From Cruorifilaria tuberocauda (Eukaryota; Nematoda; Chromadorea; Rhabditida; Onchocercidae): a DNA stretch of 64,000 bases. Of this stretch, positions 26,326-39,007 are shown piece by piece. A program made the translations under genes and the position numbers. Under the pieces are notes generated by a model. The model ran no database searches. It was not told the origin of the DNA and worked only from the letters and a program-made list of their open reading frames with translations. Where the stretch lies: the NCBI GenBank assembly GCA_013365365.1, contig JABVXU010000006.1, positions 62,001-126,000 on the forward strand, written 5' to 3'. How positions within the stretch are numbered: position 1 is the first letter of the stretch; each line of letters starts with the position of its first letter.

Positions 26326-28080
26326 CTTTGCTAGTCATAAAATTTGACCACACATTCTTCAAATATCCATTTAAAGTTAGCAATGAAAAGGAGAATTATC
26401 TTTTTGCCTTAACCGCGACTAATAATCCTCAACCCCTCGAGGACGGCCTGTCACAAGCACGACTTTAGCCACTTCTTTAGAAAATCAATGGACCGCCAAA
26501 TCGGACAACGTATGCTCGAATTATGTGTAATGGGAGAAGTCTACTTGCTATGTTGGCTTGTATTGTCTTGAAGATTCTTGGACCGTAAGGCTATTTCGTA
26601 AGGCTAGGTCAGGAGTTCTTGAGCCAGGGCTCAGATTTGAAGGTCTAGGCTGCTCAACAGTACATAGACTTTGAAGTGCTAGTTTTTTTTTGCTGAGACA
26701 AGTTGTATGTGGGAACGGTGTGTCGAACTGTGGTGACACTGTGAGTGAAAAATGTAGGAGGTGGGCATTTGTGATTCCATCTTGTTGAGCCAATACTTCA
26801 TTAAGTGCTTGGATTTCTCCTCAGTTTCTTCGTTTTCCATACTACGAACTAACACATTGTTCAAGTGATTATCAGAAGTGTTATGCACTGAATATTATTG
26901 TGGCGAAGTACGTAACATTTTTGTTTTCCTCGTATTCTTTAGATATGAAGTATCTTAAAAATTGGAAATACCTTCACTTTGCTATTCTAATAGAACCGAT
27001 CAGAACTGGTTGGTTATGCTATATATTCGACTGCACGTTCTCTGAAACTGTACTTTATATTTATCATTGCTTCCCTTCCAGTATTATTGCTTATTTCAAA
27101 ATTTGCGCAAATTGGAGCCCAATGATATAGAAGCATTGGACACATTTTCTTATCATTTATTTATTTTAATTGCAGATTGAAATATTTTGTTGTTGAGCGC
27201 TTTTGTCAAGCTTATTCGAAGTGTTATTTTGCATGGAGAATGCAGTTACAGAAGTGACTATTGTTAGTGGCGTGTCGAAAAGCAATTCTTTAAGGAGTTT
27301 TGAAACATATTTTGCGAACTTCATCCTTACACCAGCGAAAATTAAATTTTGTAGGTTGATTTATTAATTTTATTAATAATTAAAAAAAGTATCTGCGGAA
27401 AATCTTGTAACCCAACTCTACAATATCATTAATGGATAGGCTTTTGAAATAGATTGTTGGCTATTTCTATGTACGGAATATTTTATATGTAATTGGTAAC
27501 GCCAGTGATTTATTAAAGAATCAATGTTTTTCAAAAAGCGTATTTCATTACGTTGACTCTGCTTGCCTTTAGCCATTATTTCCTCCATTTCATTTCAAAA
27601 TCATCTCTTTCTGTAAATCATTTCTCCATATTTGAAACTATCAATTGTACGCTATAGTTGAACAGGGCTATTTTTTATAGTATGACGGGATTTTCTGATA
27701 GAGCGCTATATGTTTTGTCTTTTGCATGTTTCAAGTGTTTAAATTGTCCTTCGGTTCAGTTTGATTCCATTATATTTACAGTCCAATTTTTTAGTTATTT
27801 TTCCAAACGTGAATTTGAATTTGTACGTATCTAAGAATCTTTATCATTATACTTCTCTCGAGACTAGAAGTATTCGATGCTCCACTAAGGATTATTCTGA
27901 TTGCAGTTATCTTGTATAGCAACAGATATTCCTCTTTCCTTCCAATACTAAATTCAAAGCACTTATTGTATCGCTCGCAGTTATTTTGTTCAGCAAAGGA
28001 CTTCTGCCATTTACTGCCATGAATATGCCAGTAAATGCTAATAATCGAAATTGTATAGTTGCGGTTTGTCAGTATTTTTA
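26326..28080. other. Divergent spacer between TOPBP1 and TMEM242
   Basis: About 1.75 kb between the two genes. Besides a protein-like minus-strand frame (26548-26793, listed separately) and a short open segment at 27233-27354 (+), I see only AT-rich sequence. It must hold both promoters. Confidence 0.4.
26548..26793 (-). pseudogene. Unassigned minus-strand frame, possible gene remnant
   Basis: An 81-codon frame of more balanced base composition than its surroundings. It contains segments such as LAQQDGITNAHLLHFS and PGSRTPDLALRNSL and ends in TAG. In the other frame just upstream, an ATG near 26838 starts MENEETEEKSKHLMKYWL, which overlaps it out of phase. I recognise no family and see no clean splice acceptor joining the two frames. 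It could be a broken gene, a short lineage-specific gene, or chance. Confidence 0.2.
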
Positions 28081-28082
28081 GT
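28081..28082 (+). promoter_or_regulatory. Probable trans-splice acceptor before TMEM242
   Basis: A T-rich tract ending TATTTTTAG lies 27 bases before the chosen TMEM242 ATG, with no matching upstream donor exon that I can recognise. This is the usual arrangement for spliced-leader addition in nematodes. The call is inferred from position and motif only. Confidence 0.35.
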
Positions 28083-28108
28083 AGATCCTGAGCAAAGTAC
28101 CACGAAGA

Positions 28109-29339
28109 ATGGAAAGTTATGACAAAGAAATATCACCTGGATTTATAATTTTCGCAGGCGGATCGTGAGTGACTTGTAGAATTAGTTTTGTCATTAATCT
28201 ATGTTAACATCAGTGGCATTATCGTTATCTGCTCTCAGATAATTATGTGATGCTAAAAAATAGAATGAGCCCTAGAAGACGTTTAGGTTAATTTCGTTAG
28301 ATATTATTTATTTTAATAATGAAAAATTGCAGCTGTTATCAAGCTTGCTGATTCGATTGATAGCACGTAGTGCCAGTCGATCCCTAGAATATAAGGATAT
28401 TTCTTAAGTATTCGGTACTGCTAACTCTCTTACACTCTTTCAAATACTTTCCCGTCAAGTATTACCCTTATAATATGGATGTTATGTAGATTTTTTTTAA
28501 TGCTGAATTGCAAACAATTAATAGTTGAAATTATAATTTATAATAATTGAAGCATTACTGTTTGCTTCATTTTACTTACAGAATATTATGTATTTATCAA
28601 GAAATGCGTTCATACTAGTAGCCATTTTTCCATTTCATCTGGTCACGAATTCTTCCCATGAAGAACGTACGATTTATCTAATGTTTGAAAATCTTGTTTT
28701 ATATTATTTTAACTATTGCGCTTGCAGATTTCATCTGCTGTGACCAACTAGGATTTATGTTTTGCTGTGTTGTGGAATTTTGGAGTAGGAGCAATGTTAT
28801 GTATATAACTTCCTTAACTTAGCCTCGATAGGAGAGGACAGTTTGTCATTTTTATCTTCATATACTAGAGAATTTCTTTTAGTGAGCGCATTTGCACTTG
28901 GATCATTTTTTGGTTGTGCTTTACGATCTTCATATCGACACACCAAAGGTCAACAATTGAAAAACATTCGGAGTGGATTTGCTCTTGGAGTGCGAGCACT
29001 CGGTATTGCCACTGTGCTGTCGGTATCCGGTGTTGGCTTGCTTATTCTTTTAGTATCCGCAGCACTTCAAGTTGATTCTCCGCAGCAGTTCGGCCAGAAG
29101 ATGGTCAATTTATGCGGCGAACGTTTACGTATTAATAGAGGAAAAAGCGTTACGACATTTGCTGAGGTATTTAAATTTTCAAAATAATGTTTCATAAAGC
29201 ATCTTTATTACTAACTTGATGTCAGGATACATTAACCCCGAAAGTACTGGACGAAAGTTTTAGTATTATGCGTCTCATACCATTTAGAACAAATTCTTGG
29301 AAACAAATGAATCAGACAGGAAAAACGAAAATGGAGTAA
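28109..29339 (+). CDS. TMEM242: TMEM242-like mitochondrial membrane protein
   Basis: TMEM242 is a small mitochondrial inner-membrane protein linked to assembly of ATP synthase. Exons: 28109-28164, 28842-29166, 29226-29339. The total is 495 nt, 164 residues (human 141). Recognition rests on the middle exon: two hydrophobic segments, the first about FLLVSAFALGSFFGCAL and the second about ALGIATVLSVSGVGLLILL, joined by the family block ALGVRALGIA and followed by a short soluble tail. The first exon is chosen because its GTGAGT donor gives the phase the middle exon needs and it sits behind a T-rich acceptor. An alternative first exon at 27233-27354 would also fit in phase. The C-terminal exon is open to TAA but not conserved in what I recall of the family. 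Confidence 0.7.
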
Positions 29340-30167
29340 AAAGACGCAGAGTGATATGCAAAAAATGATAAAAAGCATCTGACAGCTTAGATGCATAGAT
29401 TGTGCCACAGTTGAGGTGTTGTTACGTTTCCCAGTTTGGTCTTTCTCTTATTAAAGTAGATCCTTTCATTAACCTCTCTTTTACTATTATCATGATCTCA
29501 TTATGATGATGGGATTTTAGATTTAGATAAATCAGAATAGACATTCAGTAGCAATGCTTTCAGTGTTTTCGAGAAGTGGGCTATATAAAACCGATTGAAA
29601 AGGCTCGCTATTAGATAGCTACAGTTTAAATTCTGATTGAATATTCGCATTTTTCGCTTATTTAAATCATCAGTACGAGTTTAGAGTATGTCATCATGAT
29701 AATGATAATATCTTATAACTTATAATGATAATATAAAGGTTGTTTAGAAAGTCGAGGTGCAGTAAATCATTCATATCACTTTACATTTAGTTGTCTGTAG
29801 CAATTCGTTGTACAAGATAAATGGATATTAAGAATTTTATAATTTCCATGATGACATACTGTTACACACTCGAAGAACATGCTGTATGAAATTCAGGTTA
29901 TTTTTTGAGTAGTTAGATTATTGATGAGTAGAATCATTTTGTCTTAATTGGTTGACGGATAACAATTCATTGCTATGTTTGAGCTCTTAGAGAATGCTGC
30001 ATCGCATTTCGACTTTAAACAACCTATCATTTGATTACTATAAAACATTCACTTCAGATTCCGTGAAAATCGTTAATTTATAAACTGAGTTTTTCCCATT
30101 TCAGATTCTTGAAACCTCAAGCAATTCCAAGGGAAAAAGGTGAAGACCACTAAATTTCATCGGCTGT
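29340..30167. other. Spacer between TMEM242 and PIGL
   Basis: About 830 bp, same-strand spacing. The only signal I can support is a pyrimidine-rich acceptor ending at 30104 (TTTTTCCCATTTCAG), 63 bases before the PIGL start, which may be its spliced-leader site. The rest is AT-rich and without exon-like frames. Confidence 0.4.
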
Positions 30168-31182
30168 ATGATTCTTCCACTTTTTGTTTTCTGCATTCTT
30201 ACATTTTTATTATTGTTTTCGCTATTATATGATCGCGCAAAACGACGGAGATTGCCAATGTGTCGGCGAGCATTGCTAGTTATTGCTCATCCTGACGATG
30301 AGACAATGTTTTTCACTCCAACTCTTCATGGCTTGCGGCTTTCTGGATCAAATATTTATTTGCTTTGCATTTCTACGGGTAATTCTAGTGGTCTGGGTGT
30401 AATACGTAAGTACGAGTTAGCTAGTGCTTTCACCGCTCATGGATTATCACTCGATAACTTAACTGTTCTGGACTATGACAATTTTCAAGATGGATTTATC
30501 CAGTGGTCTAAGGAAGAGTTGGCTAAGGTAATTTTGAAACACATCCAAATACTGGATGTCGATTTGGTAATCACCTTTGATGAAGGTGGTGTTAGCGCTC
30601 ATCCGAATCATATTGGATGCTTTCGTGCATTACAGTATCTTTACACAAATGGTTTGATCCCGGCAGGAGTACAGGTAATCACTGAAATTGTGAATTTGTT
30701 TTTAGTGTTTTTAGAAGTTTTACTGGAACAGGTGAAATACAGACATAAGTACGATGAAAATTATTTCAATTTCTGAAATACCGGATAAACAGTTGAAGTT
30801 GAGAAATGGATTTACATACCTAGCTTGCATTTACTATTCCTATTTAGGAAGAAAATTATTGAATCAACCACTCCAAATGATAAAGTTTATACGAAGAGAT
30901 TTATTTTAGATTTTTGTCTTGGAAAGCGTATCAATTTGGAGGAAATATATGATACTTTTGGATGCTCTGATCAGCTCTTTCCATTCAACATTTCTGTACG
31001 TTTCTTCACCACTACTGTACATCACAGCCTGGCGTGCTATGTGGGCGCATCGTTCTCAGCTAGTATGGTTTCGGTATTTGTATATGCTCTTTAGTCGCTA
31101 CGTTCTCATTAATACACTGAAAAGGATACATGCACAGCCAAGACATCCTATACTTAAAAAGAAATTACGCCTACGTTGTTGA
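30168..31182 (+). CDS. PIGL: N-acetylglucosaminylphosphatidylinositol deacetylase
   Basis: Second step of GPI-anchor synthesis: removes the acetyl group from GlcNAc-PI on the cytosolic face of the ER. Two exons, 30168-30674 and 30910-31182, total 780 nt, 259 residues (human 252). A hydrophobic N-terminal anchor occupies roughly residues 2-22 and is followed by basic residues. The metal-binding motif AHPDDE lies near residue 42 and the second histidine motif HPNH near residue 146, both diagnostic for the LmbE-like deacetylase family. The C-terminus carries HRSQLVWFRYLY and LFSRYV, as in animal PIGL. The single intron (30675-30909) is GT-AG and in phase. It converges with the AP-3 beta gene. 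Confidence 0.95.
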
Positions 31183-31854
31183 TATTTATCGTGATTTCCA
31201 AAGTCTATGAATTAAATTTTTATTCGTTGATTGCTAAACAAAAGATAACGCCTGCTTATTACGTTGTAAACTGTTCATGTATATGAATTATTTCAATAGC
31301 TGAGATTGCTTTCCTGATTGCAAATGATTCAATAGTTGAGAAACGACAGGATGGTTTTTAAATTTGTCTATTAATAAAAATTCCAAAGTATCCTTTATGG
31401 AATGAAATTGGAAGTATAGTGCTTTCATGAAATGTCCTCACAATGTATATACCAAATATTTAAAACTTTGAAGACACGAAAACATTATCTTCCGACAAGT
31501 TTAAACAGATGCAAAGACTAAATGACCGAAATACATTCAATAGTTTCGATCAATTATTGGGTCATAGCAGTTGTAGACTGATCAATGTTTGCCTTTGATT
31601 CGATAGAGCATAATGTAAACCAATTTTGAAGCAATAATTCATTTTTGCTTGGAATAAAAAATGAAATGGTCACTATAATGTTGAGAGGTTCATTTGTCCA
31701 GAGTTTACTTACAGCCTAATTTTATGATTGATAGAAACTGCAAGTAAATATGAAGCGTGAAATGAAATATCATAGATCGATAATAGCATAACTGGTAAAA
31801 TATCAATCCTATGATCAATATATTAATGCAAACACCATTGTTACTCGAGGGGAT
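31183..31854. other. Convergent spacer between PIGL and AP3B1
   Basis: AT-rich sequence expected to hold the PIGL 3' UTR. I found no exon-like frame, repeat or RNA gene in it. Confidence 0.45.
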
Positions 31855-31932
31855 TTAAGATAACTGCTTCCCGCTTAACTTCTTCCAGGAATATATCCTC
31901 CGTGAGAACAGCTCTTCGTCGAAATTATCCAA
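31855..31932 (-). other. Exon downstream of the AP3B1 stop, open in the same frame
   Basis: A 26-codon segment ending in TAA follows a 52-nt intron-like stretch (31933-31984) with a GTAAAT donor and a long pyrimidine run before CAG. It is in the same frame as AP3B1 if the TGA at 31988-31990 is read through. Coding-like words include NFDEELFSRR. It may be the second part of a 3' UTR, an alternative tail, or the true end hidden by a stop difference. Confidence 0.4.
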
Positions 31933-31987
31933 CTGAGGATAAATGGTAAAAGTAGGTGAAAGTGAAGAAATAAGCAGTATTTACTTC

Positions 31988-34900
31988 TCAAGAGTTGTTT
32001 TCCAGCATTGTTTCCGAAGATTTCTTGACAATATCATTGCAAAGCAGTGAGCCAAGCACAATGTTTTCACAGTGAACATGGACTTGTTTTGATTCCAGAC
32101 TGATCAGTACCTGCTGCTTCTTCGACAACGTTTGTGCACAGAAATGAGCCTACAAAAGATTTCATTTGTTTCAGATAATTAGAAAAAAGATCTATTTATT
32201 TGTGATTAAGCACGATTGCCGCTTAAAAAATTAAGATAAAAAAATCAGGTTGGTCTCATTTTAAGTTAAATAAACAAACTTCGGAATCAATGACATTAGT
32301 GCAGTTCGCAACAGCATACAGTTGTTCCGAATTCAAAGGTCTCTTCAGATTTCCGCAGTGTTCGTTCATTCCACTCAGACGCAAAATTCCGTTGATAAAT
32401 TGTTCTTCTGTCATCCTTATTGGTTCAATTTGTTCGCCCATTGGAGCTTCAACAATGACGGTCACTTCCTTAGCATCCAGTGTGCTGATAACCCATTCAG
32501 ATGCCCGCATGGTATCACCGAAGTCAATGTAAACTTTCTTAACAATACTCTCACCGGGTGATAATCTGCCTACTTTAATTTGGTCACTGGTTGATATTTG
32601 GTCTGTGACCTACAAAATATTCTTTATATTATGAGAGGAAAAAGTATACTCTGAAAAAGGAAATTCGAGCTAATAAGATTAAGAGGGAGACTAAAAAATA
32701 CTTGTTGAAGAAGGAAACTTAGAGCTGACGAAGTTTTTCAGAAAAATATTGAATTGTCTATATGATGATCAGAGATCTAGATTTACTATGTGATATATGG
32801 ACTTATTCCATTTAAAGACTGAAATCTAATTACTTTTGGAGGATTCTACATAAATATTCAACTAACCTTTGGAGATGCTGTAATTTCTGCGGATTTAGTT
32901 CCCAAATTATTTGTGAACCTAAATAAAACAGTACACATTGACGATGATATTGGTGATGTCTCACGCGGAAAACAAATATCTATACCGATCCCAGTAGACC
33001 ACACTGCATGATTCATAAGTGGCGTGAACGACGTTTTCACCCGTTTTGGTGCCAAGACACTGTTATTAGCAAGAATCGGTGTTAGCTCAAAATTTAGATC
33101 TAATAAAAGATCAAGATTTCCAGATCTGAAAAATGGAAAACTTCTTGTTGAATTTTGAGAGGGTCGAAGTTGAAGTGAATGAAAATCCACGTTCTACGGC
33201 AGCTTTAAATTACACACATCATATTCTTGTAGGTATTTACGAAAACCTACATTTTGGGCTCAGCTACTATCGGTTCTCCTTCGCTCTCATCAGTCCTGTT
33301 ATCCTCTTTGCCTTCGTCATCTTCATCTTCACTCTCCTCCTCGTCACTTTCATCTTCGTCCTGAAAAATTTTTTGAAGCCACCGTCCAACGACCACAACT
33401 GACAAGTAAATTACTAGAGTTCAGAGTTATATACAGTTGCGGCACCCTTGTTTCAAATGAAATTTATATTGAGTTGAATTAAAAGATCTATTCCACACAT
33501 TTCCTTCTGTTTCAATTGATTTCCATACGATACGCAATTATACCTCGTCTTCATCACTTTCTTCTTCTTTCTCACTCTGTTCTTCATCGGAATAAAAATT
33601 TTCCCCTTCACTTTCATCATTTTCTGTTTCATGAATAATTTGTGTATCATTATCTATTTCTTCTATTTGACTTGTATTTCGAATAGATGGATCAGGTGGA
33701 ATTTCTGGAAATTGTGGTAAATCGCGGTATCGTCTACAACGCTGGTTGAGAAAGTGTGACAAACTACCCAACTGGAATTGTTCGCGATCTAGAATAATAT
33801 CTTAAAATCGATTAAAAACAGATGAGCATAAAATCTTTTTCTCGCTATTTCTCATTTTCTTCTTTTTCTAATATATCAAGTCCATCAAAACCTGTTAAAA
33901 AATGCAAGCTCTATAAACAAATAATATTTTTCATCAAATAATCATGAAAATATCTAATGGAAGTTTTCGGCCTTGAAAAAGTTTATATGTCACGACTCAT
34001 TCCACGTTTTTTGGATTTTCAAAAACAATAAAATTACTAAATCATTAGCCAGACTAATGCTGCCCTCATCCCAAAAATTTCAACCTTCAAATTCATGTAA
34101 AACTTAATCTCACCTTTGAAAGTGCTCTGTGCAGTTGGTGAGGGTTTCTCGGTGATAAATATTTCATTAGCAAATGCAGATAATTTATTATCACTGAAGA
34201 GAAGATTTCGTAAAAACCGACATCTATCCCGAATATCATAACTTTGGTCGAATCGAGCCAACTGCATAACATGCCTCACTAGTAGTTCGCATTCTTGACG
34301 ATTATTAAACCATAACTTTGCCGCCAAGTTCATTGTTTGCAGTTTTACCATCTCATCTTCATGAGTGAAACTTTTAACCATTTTGCGCAACACATCTGGT
34401 GCTAGAATTGGAACCTGTAAAATACATGGCATGAAATTCTCAGGAATCTAAATCCCAATATGCATGGCATATTCTTTCCAAAAGACTATCATACTAGAAA
34501 TGTCGCATTAGTCAAATGTTTTTAGTAATTCTGATCAACCTGCACTAAGTTCTAGTAAATTTCCTTTTTCAGAATTAAAATGTTGAAGAAATTATAACGT
34601 AATTTTATTGGATGTATTTACTTTATCAACATGTGTAGCAACAAGCCAAATCACACATGCTCGAGCTTGTGGTGCTTTAACAGAATCAATAAGACGAAGT
34701 ACACGCGTGAGTAACTGGAAAGGCGGATTCGTATGCAATAATCTGCAAAAATTTTAATCAGGTTGTATGAAAATGTAAAGATACTGATGCAAGCAAACTT
34801 TTGAAAAGGAAAATTTGAAATAGCCAAAAACCACTAACTTATTTTAACAATGATTTTTGATTGCTTTACATGGTACTGTAAAAATTTTGGAGATTAGCAA

Positions 34901-37900
34901 TACTAACTGCAAATTCTTTACACAATTATTTCTTTTCGTTAGGAAATAAGTCAAGATTACACTGACTTGTTATCAAGACGAATGAAATAAATGACCTTTT
35001 TAAAACAACAACGGCAGCAGAAACCACATTTTCATTTGATGAAGCAATTAGAGATACTAGCCCAGACAGACATGAATCAGCAACGGAACTGACACGAACA
35101 GCGCACTGTCCTATTGCTTCTACCGCAGCCTCCGCCATTTCTGCCATGCCAATGTAGGTCTTAAATTTTCGAAAAGTAAATTCTGATCATTTTGAATATC
35201 AAATCTTCCTTTAAATATTATTGACCACTTCTTAATCCACCAATGGTATCTGACAAGAGACTGAGAAAGTATTTAAACTATTTTTTACCTGTAATTCACG
35301 AAGAACCAGTTGTACATTTGTTTCCGAGACCAGTGAAGTTAACACTTGCAGTTTCAGCAAATTGATATATTTGGGTTCCGCAGGACGTATAAAAAAACTT
35401 TTCAGAAATGATTCGAACATATTCTGCAAAGAAGTAAAACAAATAGCTAATCTTAATACAAACAAATGCACTCAAGCTAAAGAATTCCAAAAGAAAATTA
35501 AAATCAATTAATACAAAGTTGCTATATTAAGTTTAAGCACTAAATTCATGAATAATTTCGATAATCATCGCAATTAACAACGAATGAGATGTTATGAATA
35601 TTAACTTCCTATAACGAGAAATCATTTCATATTAAAAGCATTCCTACTCCAAAGCGAAATGTATACTATCAGTTGAACTTGCAGCGCTCCACGCGGAAGT
35701 AAAATAAATAGTTAATCTCAGTCTAAAAAACACGCTATGATAATAATAACTCATTTAACATAAAAAAAATTCAAAAAAAAAAACTACGGATTTGATAAAT
35801 GATGATTAATAGCTAGCATTTCCGACCACCTTCATGAAGTTTGTTGCTACACCAAGATTTCCATTCTACAGAATGACTTGGTAAAAACAACTCGAAAAAT
35901 AACAAGACGTTTTTGGAAAGAGATTTTTGGAATTGAAATAACTGAAACTCTCCTCTTTCTATGAATTCAAAAGTAAACTAGAAAGAACAAAAAGTTAAAA
36001 TCAGACAAAAAAAATCAGATAAGAAAAACTAAAGAGGAAGAACGACTTGGAAAAAAAAATGCGCGCGCTACCTGGCATTCGCACACCTGCTTCGCACACA
36101 CATTTCTACATAATTTTTTCTATTAATCGTACATTGCTTATAGCAAAATTAGGTCGTCCAAGTACCGAGTTGGTTGCGCAAATCGTTGCAATATTGACAA
36201 GCACAATACTCTGAACTTCACGCGGGCCACGTAATAGCCGGACAAGAGCGCGCGAAATAATCGATAGCTGTGATGAAGGCGCACAGTGATAAAATAACTG
36301 AGCAACAGCCATAACTACAGCATAGTTTTGGCTCTGTAGTAGTGGACGACATGATGAAAGAAGAAGCGTAAGATCTGGATCAATTGCTTCCGTTGGCGCA
36401 ATAAACTGACTGCGTGCATAACGAGTTAACAATCCAATCATCACCACCTGTCCCCATTCATCTACATCAACTATAGCCTGAACTTTATTCATGAGATAAA
36501 CACATATACAGAAATATGCTGGAAGCTCCATCTTAGGGTAATAAATTCATTTTGTTCATAATATCATTAACATGCTGAAACATTCCATGCTTAAGTATAC
36601 TAGGTCTGCATATTCCTTTATACTCCATATCAATTCCCATAAGTTTGTAATGAAATAAAAAGAAATCTCGGTTACATTTCTTGCACCATTTCAATCATCG
36701 AAGAAGCACCTTGCATAAAGTACGGTAATGTCTGTGAAGCAAATCAAATCGATCTGGACAAGTTTCCTCAAAAGCATATACTGCACTGCCAAGTACAAGA
36801 GTACGCTTATCACCGAGAAGATAATCAATACATTCAATCAGTTCTGGTTGCAAACTTTCTTCAAGTGAAAACAGTTTTGGTATTGCGTGTGCGGCTACCT
36901 GAAAAGAACATGGATTGGAATGAACTGCTGCAAAAATTAAAATAAGGGTTTCAAAGAAATATTCTGAGAAAAGAAGCATGCCGAAATTGCTAACTTTTCG
37001 AACATAAGCGGACATATCACGGACAGATTCACGTATAGCCAATAACATTACTGGAGCAATCATAGGTACTCGAATACTTGAGAGAACACGCAGGGCACTT
37101 GCACGAATAAGTTGGTTAGGATCCTCAAATAAAATAAACACTTGACAACACAACTGAATGTCCACGGTTTCATTGTAATCTGGTGAATTCTGGAAATATT
37201 AAATTTGCTTCTGAACAAACACTTTTCCAAAGTTTAAACTTACTTTCAAGGCGCGCTGAAAAGTGCTAATTGAAAGAAGTGCCAAATCTTGCTGCTCTTC
37301 AGCGTATCTCACCAGATAAACAAAAACCAATTTCTTTAACTGTAAAAATTTCGATTTATGCAACGCACGTAAATATTTCATATTGAAATGAGAAATTTAT
37401 GGAAACAGATTTGCAATTACGTTTAAATTTCATGCAGCAAACCTCAAGATTCTTAGCAGCAACATTTTTTACGACTGCAGGAAATAGCTCCGATACATCA
37501 CGTCCTTTCGCTACCAGCTTAATAATAAATATATCATTCAATCAAGCATAACTTTCATGACTACAAAACTTAGTCTTCCAACCCAACTCTATATTAACAG
37601 AAATTGCTCTCTTCTGAAGTTGCAAATATTGAAGAAATAAATATTTAAAAAATATTTAAAGCCTTGGTTGGTTGTAAGAGTGAATGCACTTCGTGTTGAA
37701 ACAAAAAATTTAGCAGATACCCATAATACATATCTCCTAAAATCACAAGCTTCAATTATATAAGCTTACATTTATGATTCGCTTCATAGCATCCATTTTC
37801 GAGTTATCTTTCGAGCTATCTAACATTGCTTTTAAATCGGCAAAACGACTGAAATCATAAATCAGCTATATCTCTAACTATGAATCAGTTATTTCTTTTT

Positions 37901-38028
37901 CTTCAAAATTCGTAAACTCTGAATAAGTACTTGCAAAAATTATAAACCAACGTTTTGTTATCTACGATAACACCTCCTTCCGCAATTTCCATTTCGGGAC
38001 TTGTCAGTCCCTCACCAAAACTTCTCAT
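31988..38028 (-). CDS. AP3B1: AP-3 complex beta subunit
   Basis: Large adaptin of AP-3, which sorts cargo from endosomes to lysosome-related organelles (apb-3 in C. elegans). Sixteen exons: 37952-38028, 37770-37848, 37443-37517, 37244-37339, 36995-37123, 36710-36898, 36166-36477, 35289-35423, 34996-35159, 34622-34742, 34114-34414, 33544-33788, 33251-33360, 32867-33125, 32280-32609, 31988-32149. The total is 2784 nt, 927 residues (human 1094). The armadillo-like trunk is highly conserved ([45 protein letters not shown]). An acidic serine/glutamate hinge falls in the 33544 and 33251 exons but is much shorter than in vertebrates. The beta-ear follows, with GMNEHCGNL and a C-terminal VLGSLL block. 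The frame past the TGA also continues (31855-31932). It is divergent to WDR82. Confidence 0.95.
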
Positions 38029-39007
38029 CCTCTTTGACTGGTTCTATTTTATAGCTCAATGATGTTATCTTTTAGTAGCCGAAAATATATTTTGCTTTTT
38101 GTCGTCATATCTTAAAATAAAATAATTCAGTAAAAAAGAAATTAACTCTTCGATTAGACTCAAGTGTATATAAGATTAAAGAATCTTATTTATTAAGAAC
38201 TTATTTACTACGAAATTTATGCGAATATATTATTTTTTCCGATCATCAGGTTATATTCAGAGACTAACCTATTATATACCATACACTTCTTTCCCTTCTT
38301 GAGTTTGACCAAATTACAACAATAACATAAGTGCGACGAGATAGAAGAGATTGCAAAGACGATCTTAAGAGAACTTCAGTTATTCAGACAAAATCGAAAA
38401 GTTTACAAACACGAAAAAAGACATGCAGACAATACGTATGTTCCTATAAGTGATTTTTGACTTCGAATTTTTCAAAATAGAAACAATGAAAGAATGATGA
38501 ACCTTCGATGACCCCAAAGGCTTATAAACAGATCGATCTTAAATTAACTCTCTAATCCGAACAACACATTAACCCACCCCAATGGTCCTAATGATGCAGC
38601 ATGTCAGAGAAATTGATGAAATTATTCTGCTAAAACAATTCCAGTATCCCCATAGTTACGGACAGTTTTGCTGGACATTATGGAAGTTCCCACTCCTCTT
38701 TATCCCCACCGCCCCTGGAACTATTATTTTCATTAAGATCCATCGGTTTGACGTCAACTTATGGAACCAGGAGGAGTTGGTGAAGGGCTTGTGTCTTGGC
38801 GGGATAAAATAGTTGATAAGAAACGAGTGTGGTATAAAACAAGAAAACTTGATATGCGAGACATTGATTAGGTTGTGGATGCTTTCACAGTTATCTTTTA
38901 ATGTTCCTCCGAAACAAAAAATGCGATAATATAAAGAAAGTATTTTTATTGTCGAGTGATTGTGATTGATGATGTTTTAGATTATATTAATCTAAAAGCT
39001 GGACAAA
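38029..39007. promoter_or_regulatory. Divergent spacer between AP3B1 and WDR82
   Basis: About 980 bp between the two start codons, so both promoters lie here. Its centre (about 38580-38871) is richer in G and C and has exon-like frames described separately. I see no certain promoter motif. Confidence 0.4.
38645..38871 (+). pseudogene. Exon-like frame with an apparent frameshift
   Basis: After an acceptor-like CAATTCCAG, a + strand frame reads IPIVTDSFAGHYGSSHSS and continues Pro/Ser/Leu-rich to about 38767. A second frame, one base off, then runs GGVGEGLVSWRDKIVDKKR and on to a TAG at 38869-38871. Removing one base near 38767 would join them. I recognise no family. It may be a decayed terminal exon, a base error in a real small gene, or coincidence; the opposite strand is also partly open. 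Confidence 0.25.

Noticed and set aside
27233..27354. Open segment starting MENAVTEVTIVSG as first exon of TMEM242
   Set aside because: It fits in phase, but the segment at 28109-28164 is closer, has a better GTGAGT donor and sits behind a T-rich acceptor. Kept only as an alternative.
31855..31937. Plus-strand frame reading ITASRLTSSRNISSVRT
   Set aside because: The minus strand of the same stretch fits AP3B1 in phase and has better splice signals, so the + reading is probably a shadow.
37124..37190. Longer form of AP3B1 exon 5 using an upstream acceptor
   Set aside because: It would insert about 22 residues before DPNQLIRAS; the acceptor at 37123 gives an exact family match.
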